Positions 25,246-32,957 of a DNA stretch of 33,869 nucleotides are shown one piece after another (within the stretch, counting starts at the first letter, position 1; each line of letters starts with the position of its first letter). Origin of the DNA: Tabrizicola sp. (GTDB lineage Bacteria > Pseudomonadota > Alphaproteobacteria > Rhodobacterales > Rhodobacteraceae); contig JALOTD010000023.1 of the NCBI GenBank assembly GCA_025458105.1, positions 1 through 33,869 on the forward strand, given 5' to 3'. Position numbers and translations under genes: made by a program. Below the pieces are notes generated by a model, which was not told the origin of the DNA, did no database searches, and saw only the letters and a program-made list of their open reading frames with translations.

Positions 25246-25596
25246 TCAGATATAGACCTTTGTCGCAGCGGTGGCTGGATCGCCGGTGTTCGGGGTGCCC
25301 GCAGGCTCGATCAACAGCAGATGCGTTTCGACCAAGGCGCGGGGACGGTGTTGCACACCCTTGGGGACCACTAAGACCTCACCCGGGTTCAGGGTGACCG
25401 TTCCATCGGGCAAGTCGATCATCAGCTGACCCGACAGCACCATGAAGAAATCGTCTGTGTCGGGGTGATCGTGCCAGACGAACTCGCCCAGCACCTTGAG
25501 CACCATTAGGTCATTTCCGTTGAACTGGCCCACGATCCGGGGGGACCACCGGGCGGTGAAGGTGGAGAGCTTGTCGGCAAGGTTGATGGGTGTCAT
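25246..25596 (-). CDS. Single-domain cupin protein
   Basis: The 116-residue product is one small beta-barrel: motif 1 is GEFVWHDHPDTDDFFMVLSG (two His, with Asp where Glu is usual) and motif 2 is PGEVLVVPKGVQHRPRAL with the third His. It probably binds a metal, but the substrate cannot be told. ATG 25596 is chosen because GGAGGG lies 6 bases upstream; the ATG two codons earlier abuts the ribosome site and would be too close. It lies between the zinc-ribbon gene and the P1 peptidase on the same strand, separated from each by palindromic elements. Confidence 0.85.
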   Translation of the reverse strand: MTPINLADKLSTFTARWSPRIVGQFNGNDLMVLKVLGEFVWHDHPDTDDFFMVLSGQLMIDLPDGTVTLNPGEVLVVPKGVQHRPRALVETHLLLIEPAGTPNTGDPATAATKVYI

Positions 25597-25661
25597 GCGC
25601 ATCCCTCCGGCCCGGGCAGGATAGGCTGGCCGGAGAAGAAGCGCAAACGGGGAGGCAGGAA

Positions 25662-25733
25662 GCGATTTCTTCGAAGAAATCGCAACGAAGCCTTCAGAGG
25701 CTCCGGTCCGGACCTTTTGACAATTCCGGCCCC
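25662..25733. repeat. Triple-hairpin intergenic element, copy D
   Basis: A perfect 22-base palindrome at 25662-25683 (half-arms GCGATTTCTTC and GAAGAAATCGC) is followed by an imperfect hairpin with GAAGCCT and AGGCTCC (25687-25704), then a degenerate unit with CCGGA and TTCCGG ending in ATTCCGGCCCC. Units, order and final word match copy B at 11121. It lies about 18 bases past the stop of the zinc-ribbon gene. Confidence 0.8.
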
Positions 25734-25750
25734 GCCACCCCCGCAGGGAG

Positions 25751-26092
25751 TTAGAAGTCGAAAATGTCGCTCAGGAAGCTTTCCTTGCGCTTTTTCTTGT
25801 AGCCGTACTTGTAGTCGTCATCGTCATCCTTGTAGCGGCGACGGTCATCCTCGCGGTAGCCTTGAGGGGCGCGCGGTTCGGGATGGTAGACGGGGGCGGC
25901 ATGCTGTTGCGGCGGCGGGGCGGGCGGGGCCATGGGGGCTGCAGCCGGGGTAGGCGCGCCCATCGAGCGCTCGATGATCTTGTCCAGCTCACCCCGGTCC
26001 AGCCAGACGCCGCGGCATTTCGGGCAATAGTCGATTTCGACCCCGCCACGGTCGGCCATCACCAGAGTTTCACCGTCTACCGGGCAGCGCAT
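25751..26092 (-). CDS. zf-TFIIB-type zinc-ribbon protein
   Basis: The 113-residue protein has an N-terminal zf-TFIIB knuckle, MRCPVDGETLVMADRGGVEI followed by DYCPKCRGVWLDRGELDKII, with Cys 3, 23 and 26; the fourth ligand position holds Asp 6 instead of Cys. The middle (about 45-80) is Pro/Ala-rich and disordered, and the tail is highly charged (RRRYKDDDDDYKYGYKKKRK) ending in SFLSDIFDF. The knuckle-plus-disordered-tail form is common in Proteobacteria with no known function. ATG 26092 is preferred since GGAG stands 6 bases upstream; ATG 26104 would add four residues. Confidence 0.82.
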   Translation of the reverse strand: MRCPVDGETLVMADRGGVEIDYCPKCRGVWLDRGELDKIIERSMGAPTPAAAPMAPPAPPPQQHAAPVYHPEPRAPQGYREDDRRRYKDDDDDYKYGYKKKRKESFLSDIFDF

Positions 26093-26204
26093 CAGCATCT
26101 CCATTTCTTGCGTGTCAGCGTTAGATGGGGTCGCATTTCTGCATCGCAAGGGTCGATTACAGGCTTGCGCGATCTGCCGCGCGGGCGCATTCAGGGGTTG
26201 AGCC

Positions 26205-26304
26205 GTGGCGATGGCGTCGCCACAGGGGATTTCCCCGACGCTTGCGGGCCCAGGACTGCCGGGGTGCCGCTTCCGTCCTGTACGCCGGGACCTTTCGGGG
26301 TCCC
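26205..26304 (+). promoter_or_regulatory. Hairpin-rich leader of the creatinase gene
   Basis: Four perfect local stems lie in a row upstream of the creatinase start: GTGGCGA/TCGCCAC around TGGCG (26205-26223), GGGGA/TCCCC around TT (26225-26236), CAGGAC/GTCCTG (26251-26280, with a small inner CGG/CCG stem) and GGGACC/GGTCCC around TTTCGG (26287-26304). The last ends 30 bases before the ATG. This could be a structured mRNA leader, but it matches no riboswitch I can name, and GC-rich DNA makes stems by chance. Confidence 0.4.
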
Positions 26305-26334
26305 TGATGCGGCCCCATCATGAAGGGGTCTGCC

Positions 26335-27549
26335 ATGACGTTGAACCGTCCCGAACAGTATCGTTACCACAACGGCGGCAAGAAGGACGCGCTGCCCTTT
26401 GCCGACGAAGAATACCACGCGCGGCTGGAAGGCCTGCACGACATCATGGAGCTGCATGGGTTGGATGCCGTGGTGCTGACCAGCATGCACAATGTCGCGT
26501 ATTACTCGGGCTTTTTGTATTGCAGCTTCGGGCGGCCCTATGCCTGCGTGGTGACGAAGACCGATTGTGTGACGGTCAGCGCCGGGATCGATGCGGGCCA
26601 GCCCTGGCGGCGGTCGATCGGGGACAACATCACCTATACCGACTGGAAGCGTGACAATTTCTGGCGGGTGGTGGCAGGGGTCACCGGCGAGGGGAAAGTG
26701 ATCGGCTGCGAGGCCGATCATCTGACGATGGAGCGGGCCGAGAAGCTGAACACGTTCCTCAAGCCAAAGCGCGGCGTGGATATCTCTGCCGCGACGATGG
26801 AGCAGCGGATGCGCAAGTCTCCCGCCGAGATCGCGCTTATCAAGCACGGGGCGAACGTGGCCGACGTGGGCGGCTATGCGATCCGCGACGCGGTGAGGGT
26901 GGGTGCGACCGAGCTTGAGGTCGCAATGGCTGGTCGCGATGCGATGGAGCGCGAGATCGCCAAGCGTTTCCCGGATGCCGAATACCGTGACACCTGGGTC
27001 TGGTTCCAGTCGGGGCTGAACACCGACGGTGCGCATAATCCGGTGACGAACCGGAAGCTGCAGCGCGGGGACATCCTGTCCTTGAACTGCTTCCCGATGA
27101 TCAGCGGCTATTACACGGCGCTGGAGCGGACGATGTTCGTGGGCGAGGTGGATGATGCCAGCCTGCGGATCTGGGAAACGAACATCGCGGCGCATGAATA
27201 CGGGATGAGCCTGCTGGTGCCCGGGGCCAGTTGCTCGGGTGTCACGGCCAAGATCAACGAGTTCCTCGCCGAGCGTCAGATGCTGCAGTGCCGGACCTTC
27301 GGCTATGGGCACTCGTTCGGCGTGCTCAGCCACTACTATGGGCGCGAGGCTGGGCTGGAACTGCGTGAGGATATCGACACCGTGCTGGAGCCCGGCATGG
27401 TCATCAGCATGGAGCCAATGCTGACCATCGCCGATGGCGAACCCGGCGCGGGCGGCTATCGCGAGCATGACATCCTGGTCATCACTGAAGACGGGGCCGA
27501 GGACATCACGCATTACCCCTATGGCCCGGCGTTCAACGTGGTGGGCTGA
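26335..27549 (+). CDS. Creatinase (creatine amidinohydrolase)
   Basis: Creatinase (EC 3.5.3.3) hydrolyses creatine to sarcosine and urea. The 404-residue protein follows Pseudomonas creatinase closely: LYCSFGRPYACVVT, IDAGQPWRRSIGDNITYTDW, TWVWFQSGLNTDGAHNPV with the catalytic His at 234 (His 232 in P. putida), LSLNCFPMISGYYTALERT, the FGYGHSFGVLSHYYGREAG block and MEPMLTIADGEPGAGGYREH. It has the pita-bread fold of methionine aminopeptidases but no metal ligands. ATG 26335 has AAGGGG 7 bases upstream; ATG 26320 has no such site. No creatininase, sarcosine oxidase or urease gene is nearby, so it stands alone here. Confidence 0.95.
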   Translation: MTLNRPEQYRYHNGGKKDALPFADEEYHARLEGLHDIMELHGLDAVVLTSMHNVAYYSGFLYCSFGRPYACVVTKTDCVTVSAGIDAGQPWRRSIGDNITYTDWKRDNFWRVVAGVTGEGKVIGCEADHLTMERAEKLNTFLKPKRGVDISAATMEQRMRKSPAEIALIKHGANVADVGGYAIRDAVRVGATELEVAMAGRDAMEREIAKRFPDAEYRDTWVWFQSGLNTDGAHNPVTNRKLQRGDILSLNCFPMISGYYTALERTMFVGEVDDASLRIWETNIAAHEYGMSLLVPGASCSGVTAKINEFLAERQMLQCRTFGYGHSFGVLSHYYGREAGLELREDIDTVLEPGMVISMEPMLTIADGEPGAGGYREHDILVITEDGAEDITHYPYGPAFNVVG

Positions 27550-27572
27550 ACCGGCCTGTCCCGGGCTGTGAT

Positions 27573-29357
27573 TCAGCGGGTCATCTGGTCGATCTGGGCC
27601 AGCGGAAAAGCTGGGCCAGGGTCGAAGTGACGTTTGGGGACAAGGTCCTCATGGCCGAGGATCATGATGGAAGGGTCCTCTTCGCGGAACGCACGGGCGA
27701 TGGCGGTGGCTGCGGCGATCTGTTCTGGCGTGTATGTGTGCCAGTAGGTTGTCGTGCCGCCGTCGGTGACACTTTGCACTTCGGCGGAATCGACCTTCTG
27801 GCCCAACATGCTTTTGAAGCTGCCGTCGGGCTGCTGGACCAGCTTGCCCAGATTCACCAGGACGATGCCGACGGTCTGGCGATTGAGCCCCGTCAGTCCG
27901 CGGTAGCTGCCGGTTCCGGCATGCCAAGCGCTGACGTTGAAGGGTACCATCTGGACGATGCTGCCGCTGCGGTCGATCAGCACATGTGCGGAAGCCTGGG
28001 ACGTGCTGCGCGCGAACCACTGGATCGTCGAGCTGGCAGTGCTGGTCGCCGAAAAGTGGAAGATCAGCGCCTTGAGGCCTAGAAGCGGGCTGCCCTGGTT
28101 GGGGACCTCAACGAAGCTGACGAAGTCACCGTTCTTACAGCGCAAAATGTTGGCCACAATTTCAAATCCGGCTTCAGTCGGACAGTCGGGAATGTCGATC
28201 TGGGCCACGGCAGCCCGCAGGGCATCAACGCTGCCGGTCCTAGCCAGGTCAGTGAGCGCGGCAGTATCGACCTGCGCGGCAACTTCGTCTGGCACCTTCA
28301 GGTTTTCGACCAGAAAGAGCTCGTCGTTGGACAGCCTTCGACCGATCAGCTGCTCGGCGACCAAAACCCGTTCGCCCATGTCCTTCATGGCGGCTATCGC
28401 GCGGAAAATCTTGGCCGTGTCCGGGTCTTCCGCGACAGGCTGTGGCCAGTAGAACCAGGGCAGCGCAACCAGGCCTACAAGGGCGACGATGCGGATGAGA
28501 ATACCAAGGACGTCAATTTCGACTTCGGGGTCGTATGGCGGTCGTGTCAGGATGATCGAGGGTGGACGGTCATCCTTGACCAGACCCTCGGCGAGGAAGT
28601 CCAGCATCCGCTTGTACAACAGCGCATCACGCGACTTTGGCTTGACCATCGAGCTATGGTTGCCGTCGATGCCAATTGCGAGGGTGTTTTCCAGGCCGGG
28701 GTCGGCTGAGCCCTCGTCTACGATCTTGCCCAAGGGCGTGCGTCGCGTCTCGAAAAACACTTTGTAGCGCAGATCATGGGCCCGTTCCTTGGCCAGGAGC
28801 CGGTACGAGGTATTGATGCCCCGCAAGGTGGCTGCATTGCTGACCAGCGCCTTCGTCAGCACCGTTGGCCAGATCAGAAGCCGAAACCAATCCATCAGAC
28901 CGGCCTTTCCGGACCCGGTGTGTGGGGTGGCCAGAAAGGCAACCTTCTGAATGGCCGCGTACAGCGCAGCGGCATGTTCCTCATGCGGGGCACGTTCCTT
29001 CAGCCGCTTCATCGCTGATTTCAGGATGATGCCGCCCAGGCTGTGACACACCACGTAGATCGGCGTGTCGCTTAGCCCTTCCTCGGCCAGCAGAAGTTCG
29101 GAAATGTTGTCGGCGCGATCCTCGATGGCCATGGTCTGTCCCGACCAGCCGACGGCAGAAGCCGCATAGCCGATGGAAAAGAAATCGACACCTGGCAGGT
29201 CCTGAGCAAGCCACGCAGGCCAGAACAGCGGCTGGCCGCTGTCATCCTTGCCCCGCGCTTGCCAGGTCTTGAAGGGGTGGCCGCCCAGACCATGCAGGAA
29301 AACCACGCTTGCCTGGCGCGGCCCACGGGTCTTTGCAATTGGAATAAGCACGGACAT
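27573..29357 (-). CDS. Fusion of PGAP1/SERAC1-like esterase, membrane helix and amidase_2 domain
   Basis: From ATG 29357 the protein has 594 residues in three parts. Residues 1-260 are an alpha/beta hydrolase of the DUF676/PGAP1/SERAC1 kind: VVFLHGLGGHPFKTW, nucleophile Ser 106 in VCHSLGGIILK, and His 234 in GIDGNHSSMVKPKSRD. Residues 283-304 form one membrane helix. Residues 425-590 resemble N-acetylmuramoyl-L-alanine amidase (AmpD/amidase_2): His 434 in IFHFSAT, His 479 in SAWHAG, His 569 in GHEDLVPKRHFDPGPAF and Asp 579. The usual catalytic Glu of GIELVN is Val 499, and the Lys two before the Asp is His 577. No signal peptide is seen; an inside esterase and outside amidase is likely. No clear Shine-Dalgarno, so the start is uncertain. 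Divergent from an L,D-transpeptidase gene. Its base usage looks less GC-rich than its neighbours. Confidence 0.82.
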   Translation of the reverse strand: MSVLIPIAKTRGPRQASVVFLHGLGGHPFKTWQARGKDDSGQPLFWPAWLAQDLPGVDFFSIGYAASAVGWSGQTMAIEDRADNISELLLAEEGLSDTPIYVVCHSLGGIILKSAMKRLKERAPHEEHAAALYAAIQKVAFLATPHTGSGKAGLMDWFRLLIWPTVLTKALVSNAATLRGINTSYRLLAKERAHDLRYKVFFETRRTPLGKIVDEGSADPGLENTLAIGIDGNHSSMVKPKSRDALLYKRMLDFLAEGLVKDDRPPSIILTRPPYDPEVEIDVLGILIRIVALVGLVALPWFYWPQPVAEDPDTAKIFRAIAAMKDMGERVLVAEQLIGRRLSNDELFLVENLKVPDEVAAQVDTAALTDLARTGSVDALRAAVAQIDIPDCPTEAGFEIVANILRCKNGDFVSFVEVPNQGSPLLGLKALIFHFSATSTASSTIQWFARSTSQASAHVLIDRSGSIVQMVPFNVSAWHAGTGSYRGLTGLNRQTVGIVLVNLGKLVQQPDGSFKSMLGQKVDSAEVQSVTDGGTTTYWHTYTPEQIAAATAIARAFREEDPSIMILGHEDLVPKRHFDPGPAFPLAQIDQMTR

Positions 29358-29645
29358 GAATCGAACATTTCGCGGCCAATCCCCGCCAGAGTACACGATG
29401 TGCGACGAACTGCTATCGTGGCGTGGGTGGCAATTGGCACGCGCAAAAGGTCCGTTCGGGCGCAGACTTGGCCGCAAGGCGACCGGGACCAGTGGTTGGA
29501 ACGCGAAACACATGGGATGAGGCGCGGCCCACCTTCTGCAGCTTTGCCTGCGAAGATTCGGAAAAATCTACAGATTCGGGCTTGACGGATGCTGGTTTGC
29601 GTGGCGCAAGGTGGCCGAAGCTGCCCTTGAAGATGAGTCTGCCAC

Positions 29646-30545
29646 GTGACCCTCTCCCTTGCCCGGATCGCTGCGATCCTTGCCCTTCCATTGCTTGCCG
29701 CCTGTGCGGGGGCGCCCACGCAGAAAGAGCCTCCGGTCGTGCCGGGGTATGAAGGGGTGCAGGATGGAGAGTTCCTCATCCAGCCGGTGCCAGTGCAATA
29801 TCTGTATGACGGCAATCGCCGCGAGCAGGTGGCCTATGCGGGGTCCGAAGCGCCGGGGACGATTGTTGTCGATACCTACAGCCGCAAGCTGTATCTGGTG
29901 GAAGAGGGCGGCACGGCCATGCGATATCCGATTGCGGTCGGACGCGAGGGCCTTTCGTTCCGCGGAACGGGCGTGATCGGGCGCAAGGCGGAATGGCCTG
30001 CCTGGCAGCCCACGGCGAACATGGTGCGCACTCGGCCCGATCTGTATGCCGCCTATGCCGGCGGTTTGCCGGGCGGCCTGCAGAACCCGCTGGGAGCACG
30101 GGCGCTGTATCTGTACCGCGGTGGGCGCGACACGATGTTCCGGATTCATGGCACGGCAGATGCGGCGTCGATCGGCCACGCGACCAGCGCGGGCTGCATC
30201 CGGCTGTTCAACCAGGACATCATCGATCTTTACAATCGGGTGCCCAATGGGACTCGCGTCAAGGTCCGGACCGAGGGCGAAAGCCTGGCTGTCGAGGGCC
30301 CGCAGATGAGTGATGCCTATGGCCGCATCGTTCCGGCCACGCCCGAGAATATCGCGAAGAAGGAAAAGGACCTGGAGCTGATCGCCAAGCAGGCCGAGAA
30401 GGACCGGGTCGCCGCCGAGAAGGCGGAACGCAAGCGTCTGGCTGCCTGCGAGCGTCGGGGGATCGAGCCCGAGGATTGCCCGCGCCCGGCCCCGGCGGAC
30501 GCGACCGTGACGGTCGGCACGTCGGATACCTCTAGGTCCGGATGA
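29646..30545 (+). CDS. L,D-transpeptidase (YkuD) lipoprotein
   Basis: L,D-transpeptidases form 3-3 peptide cross-links or attach proteins to peptidoglycan. The 299-residue protein begins with a lipoprotein signal (RIAAILALPLLAAC, lipobox LAAC with Cys 20), so it should be anchored in the outer membrane. The YkuD domain spans about 70-210: GTIVVDTYSRKLYLVEEGG, His 168 in FRIHGTADAASIG, and SAGCIRLFNQD with catalytic Cys 184. A charged helical tail (about 228-275, KKEKDLELIAKQAEKDRVAA) and a Pro/Thr-rich end follow. The start is GTG 29646; the nearby ATG 29632 is out of frame. Its last 14 bases overlap the end of the convergent cupin gene. Confidence 0.92.
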   Translation: MTLSLARIAAILALPLLAACAGAPTQKEPPVVPGYEGVQDGEFLIQPVPVQYLYDGNRREQVAYAGSEAPGTIVVDTYSRKLYLVEEGGTAMRYPIAVGREGLSFRGTGVIGRKAEWPAWQPTANMVRTRPDLYAAYAGGLPGGLQNPLGARALYLYRGGRDTMFRIHGTADAASIGHATSAGCIRLFNQDIIDLYNRVPNGTRVKVRTEGESLAVEGPQMSDAYGRIVPATPENIAKKEKDLELIAKQAEKDRVAAEKAERKRLAACERRGIEPEDCPRPAPADATVTVGTSDTSRSG

Positions 30546-30873
30546 CGTAATCCTTCAGCGTGGTCTCGACGACCTCCCAGGTCCCTTCGAACCCGGGGCG
30601 GATGATAAGGCTGTCCCCGGCGTGAAGCTGGGTGATGCTGCCGTCTGCCCCGGTCAGGATCGAGTAGCCGGACAGGATGTGGAAGTATTCCCATTCGGAA
30701 TAGCTGACACGCCATTTGCCGGGAGTGGACTGCCAGAGGCCGCAGTAGAGGCCGTCGCGCTCTTCCAGGTTCCAGGTCGTGTGGACAGGGTTGCCGGAAA
30801 TCAGTTTGTCGGGGGCCGGTCCGCCGGTTTCCGGAACGATTCCGATGCGATTGACGCGTTGGATGAGGGTCAT
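30532..30873 (-). CDS. Cupin_3 (DUF861) family protein
   Basis: The 113-residue protein matches the DUF861/Cupin_3 group: [60 protein letters not shown] and a final LKDYVIRT. The Glu-x-x-x-His of [11 protein letters not shown] corresponds to metal motif 1, and the Trp-rich strand pattern is typical of (S)-ureidoglycine aminohydrolase-like cupins, although the specific reaction is unknown. AAGGAG lies 9 bases before ATG 30873. Convergent with the L,D-transpeptidase gene, with a 14-base overlap of the coding ends, and divergent from panB. Confidence 0.86.
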   Translation of the reverse strand: MTLIQRVNRIGIVPETGGPAPDKLISGNPVHTTWNLEERDGLYCGLWQSTPGKWRVSYSEWEYFHILSGYSILTGADGSITQLHAGDSLIIRPGFEGTWEVVETTLKDYVIRT

Positions 30874-31027
30874 CTCGGGTCTCCTTTTCGGGCATTCAGG
30901 CGGGCGGGGTGGGGCGGGTCAAGCCCGTGACGCTGCGATCGGCGGTGCTGCGCTGCGGCGCAAATTTGTTGCGGCGGCCTTCCGCTTGTGCCCATATGGC
31001 GGGCAGAATGTGAATGCGGAGGCCCAG

Positions 31028-31858
31028 ATGAGCGCCACGTCCCCAGTCCGGCCTGTGCTTCCCCCCGACATCCGCGCCCGCAAGGGTGGTGCGCCGCTGG
31101 TGGTGCTGACCGCCTATTCGACGCCGGTGGCCCGGCTGGTCGATGCGCATTGCGACATAGCGCTGGTGGGGGACAGCGTGGGCATGGTGATCCACGGGAT
31201 GCCCTCCACGCTGGGCGTGACGCTGGAGATGATGATCCTGCATGGCCGCGCTGTGGTCCGCGGTTGCACGAAGGCGATGCCGGTGATCGACATGCCGTTC
31301 GGGTCCTATGAGGAGGGGCCGCAGCAGGCGTTTCGCAATGCCTCGCGCCTGATGGCGGAGACGGGTGCCCCTGCAGTGAAGCTGGAAGGCGGGCAGCACA
31401 TGGCCGAGACGATTGCCTTTCTGACCCAGCGCGGCGTGCCGGTGATGGCGCATGTGGGGCTGACGCCGCAATCGGTGAACACTCTGGGCGGCTACAAGGT
31501 GGTGGGCCGGGCCGAGGAAGCGGACAAGGTCATGGCAGACGCCAAGGCGACCGAAGCGGCGGGGGCGTTTTCCATCGTGCTGGAGAAGGTGCCGGAGGGG
31601 TTGGCGGGGCGGATCACGGCGGCGCTGTCAATCCCGACCATCGGCATCGGGGCGGGGGTGAATTGCGACGGGCAGGTGCTGGTGGTGGATGACATGCTGG
31701 GCCTTTTCACCGACTTCCGGCCGAAGTTCGTGAAGCGCTATGCCGAGCTCGGGCAAGCGGCAGGCGAGGCAATTGCGGCCTATGCGGCGGAGGTGCGGGC
31801 GCGGTCATTCCCTGCCGCCGAACACTCATTCCCTGACGAGTTGCCGGTGAAGAAATGA
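31028..31858 (+). CDS. panB: 3-methyl-2-oxobutanoate hydroxymethyltransferase
   Basis: PanB transfers a hydroxymethyl group from 5,10-methylene-THF to 2-oxoisovalerate, the first step to pantothenate. The 276-residue TIM-barrel protein shows [35 protein letters not shown] (Mg-binding Asp), [49 protein letters not shown], the catalytic Glu in [17 protein letters not shown], and [24 protein letters not shown] lies 5 bases before ATG 31028, which rules out longer readings. The stop overlaps the panC start (ATGA). Confidence 0.97.
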   Translation: MSATSPVRPVLPPDIRARKGGAPLVVLTAYSTPVARLVDAHCDIALVGDSVGMVIHGMPSTLGVTLEMMILHGRAVVRGCTKAMPVIDMPFGSYEEGPQQAFRNASRLMAETGAPAVKLEGGQHMAETIAFLTQRGVPVMAHVGLTPQSVNTLGGYKVVGRAEEADKVMADAKATEAAGAFSIVLEKVPEGLAGRITAALSIPTIGIGAGVNCDGQVLVVDDMLGLFTDFRPKFVKRYAELGQAAGEAIAAYAAEVRARSFPAAEHSFPDELPVKK

Positions 31859-32694
31859 TCCCGATTGTCCGGACGGTGGCGGACCTGCGGGCGCTTGCGC
31901 ACGGGTGGAAGGCGAAGAACGAGGTGGTGGGCGTGGTCCCGACGATGGGCGCCCTGCATGACGGCCACCTGTCGCTGGCGCGGCGGGCGCGGGCGGAGTG
32001 TGATCGGGTGATCACGACGATCTTCGTGAACCCCAAGCAGTTCAACAACCCCGAAGACCTGAAGAAATACCCCCGGACTTTGGAGGCGGATGCGGAGCTT
32101 TTGGGGACGGTCCCGGTGGATGCGATCTTTGCGCCTCCGGTCGAGGAGGTCTACCCCGAGGGCTTCATCACCAATGTGACGATGCAGGGCGTGGCGCAGC
32201 CGCTGGAAGGCTACATGCGGCCCGGACATTTCGATGGCGTGGCGACAGTGGTGACCAAGCTCTTTGGCATGTCGATGGCAGACAAGGGCTATTTCGGCCA
32301 GAAGGACTGGCAGCAGTTGCAGGTGGTGCTGCGGCTGGTTCGCGACCTGAACCTGCCCGTGCAGGTAGTGGGCTGCGAGACGATTCGTGAGGCGGACGGG
32401 CTGGCGATGAGTTCCAGGAACGTGAGGCTGACGGCAGAGGGGCGGGCGAAGGCTCCGGTCCTGTATGCGGCGATCACCCGCGCGGCGCAGGACATCCGCA
32501 TTGGCCACGCCGACCGGATGGCGATCCGCGAAGCGGCGGAGACGATGCGGGAAGCCGGGTTCGAGCGGGTGGAATACATCGAGCTGCGCGATGCCGAGAC
32601 GCTGATGCCCTCGGACGACCCGCGCCGCCCGCGCCGGATGCTGGCGGCGGCCTGGATCGACGGCGTGCGGTTGATCGACAACATCCCGGTGTGA
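31855..32694 (+). CDS. panC: Pantothenate synthetase
   Basis: PanC joins pantoate and beta-alanine with ATP. The 279-residue protein shows [19 protein letters not shown] with the nucleotide-binding Hx[61 protein letters not shown], and [16 protein letters not shown], which replaces the KMSKS loop of relatives. Length is normal and the ATG overlaps the panB stop, so panBC form one operon. No panD is seen in the window. Confidence 0.97.
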   Translation: MIPIVRTVADLRALAHGWKAKNEVVGVVPTMGALHDGHLSLARRARAECDRVITTIFVNPKQFNNPEDLKKYPRTLEADAELLGTVPVDAIFAPPVEEVYPEGFITNVTMQGVAQPLEGYMRPGHFDGVATVVTKLFGMSMADKGYFGQKDWQQLQVVLRLVRDLNLPVQVVGCETIREADGLAMSSRNVRLTAEGRAKAPVLYAAITRAAQDIRIGHADRMAIREAAETMREAGFERVEYIELRDAETLMPSDDPRRPRRMLAAAWIDGVRLIDNIPV

Positions 32695-32773
32695 CGGGCG
32701 GTTTTCGAATTGAGCGCTGACGCGCGCGGCTTTTGTCTCGTCGTCGGGGCCTATCGCCCTCCTCCTCGGCTGA

Positions 32774-32790
32774 TGGGGGTTTTACCCCCA
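32774..32790. repeat. GC-rich hairpin downstream of panC
   Basis: TGGGGGT (32774-32780) and ACCCCCA (32784-32790) pair perfectly around TTT, followed by AACCCCCAGGATAT. It lies about 80 bases past the panC stop, with no T-run. The word order, a G5/C5 hairpin then another C5 and GGATAT, resembles intergenic words I associate with Rhodobacterales genomes, but this cannot be checked here. It may be the 3' end of the panBC transcript. Confidence 0.5.
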
Positions 32791-32900
32791 AACCCCCAGG
32801 ATATGTCCCGAAGGGAAAGGCTGGATTCCGCTCTTGGCGATGGAGGGAACTTGCTGCAAGACTTCCCCCGGTGACAGGTCCGATTATTCGGGGTCAGGAT

Positions 32901-32932
32901 GATGTAATTCGCTGTTACATCACTATGTGATG
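32901..32932. promoter_or_regulatory. Overlapping dyads upstream of the coiled-coil gene
   Basis: GATGTAA-N7-TTACATC (32901-32921) is a perfect 7-base dyad. It overlaps CATCAC-TAT-GTGATG (32918-32932), a perfect 6-base dyad. They lie 26-57 bases before the start of the next gene, where a promoter is expected, in an AT-rich patch. This is the typical place and form of an operator for a dimeric regulator; which one is unknown. Confidence 0.5.
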
Positions 32933-32957
32933 CAAACGTTGTTCAACGGAGGGTCGG

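Noticed and set aside
26205-26304. Glycine, SAM/SAH or guanidine riboswitch
   Set aside because: The conserved cores of these RNAs were looked for by eye and not found; only unnamed stems are present.
27573-30545. A multi-gene phage-defence island around the esterase-amidase gene
   Set aside because: Neighbours are creatinase, an L,D-transpeptidase, a cupin and panBC. No nuclease, ATPase, toxin or integrase accompanies it.
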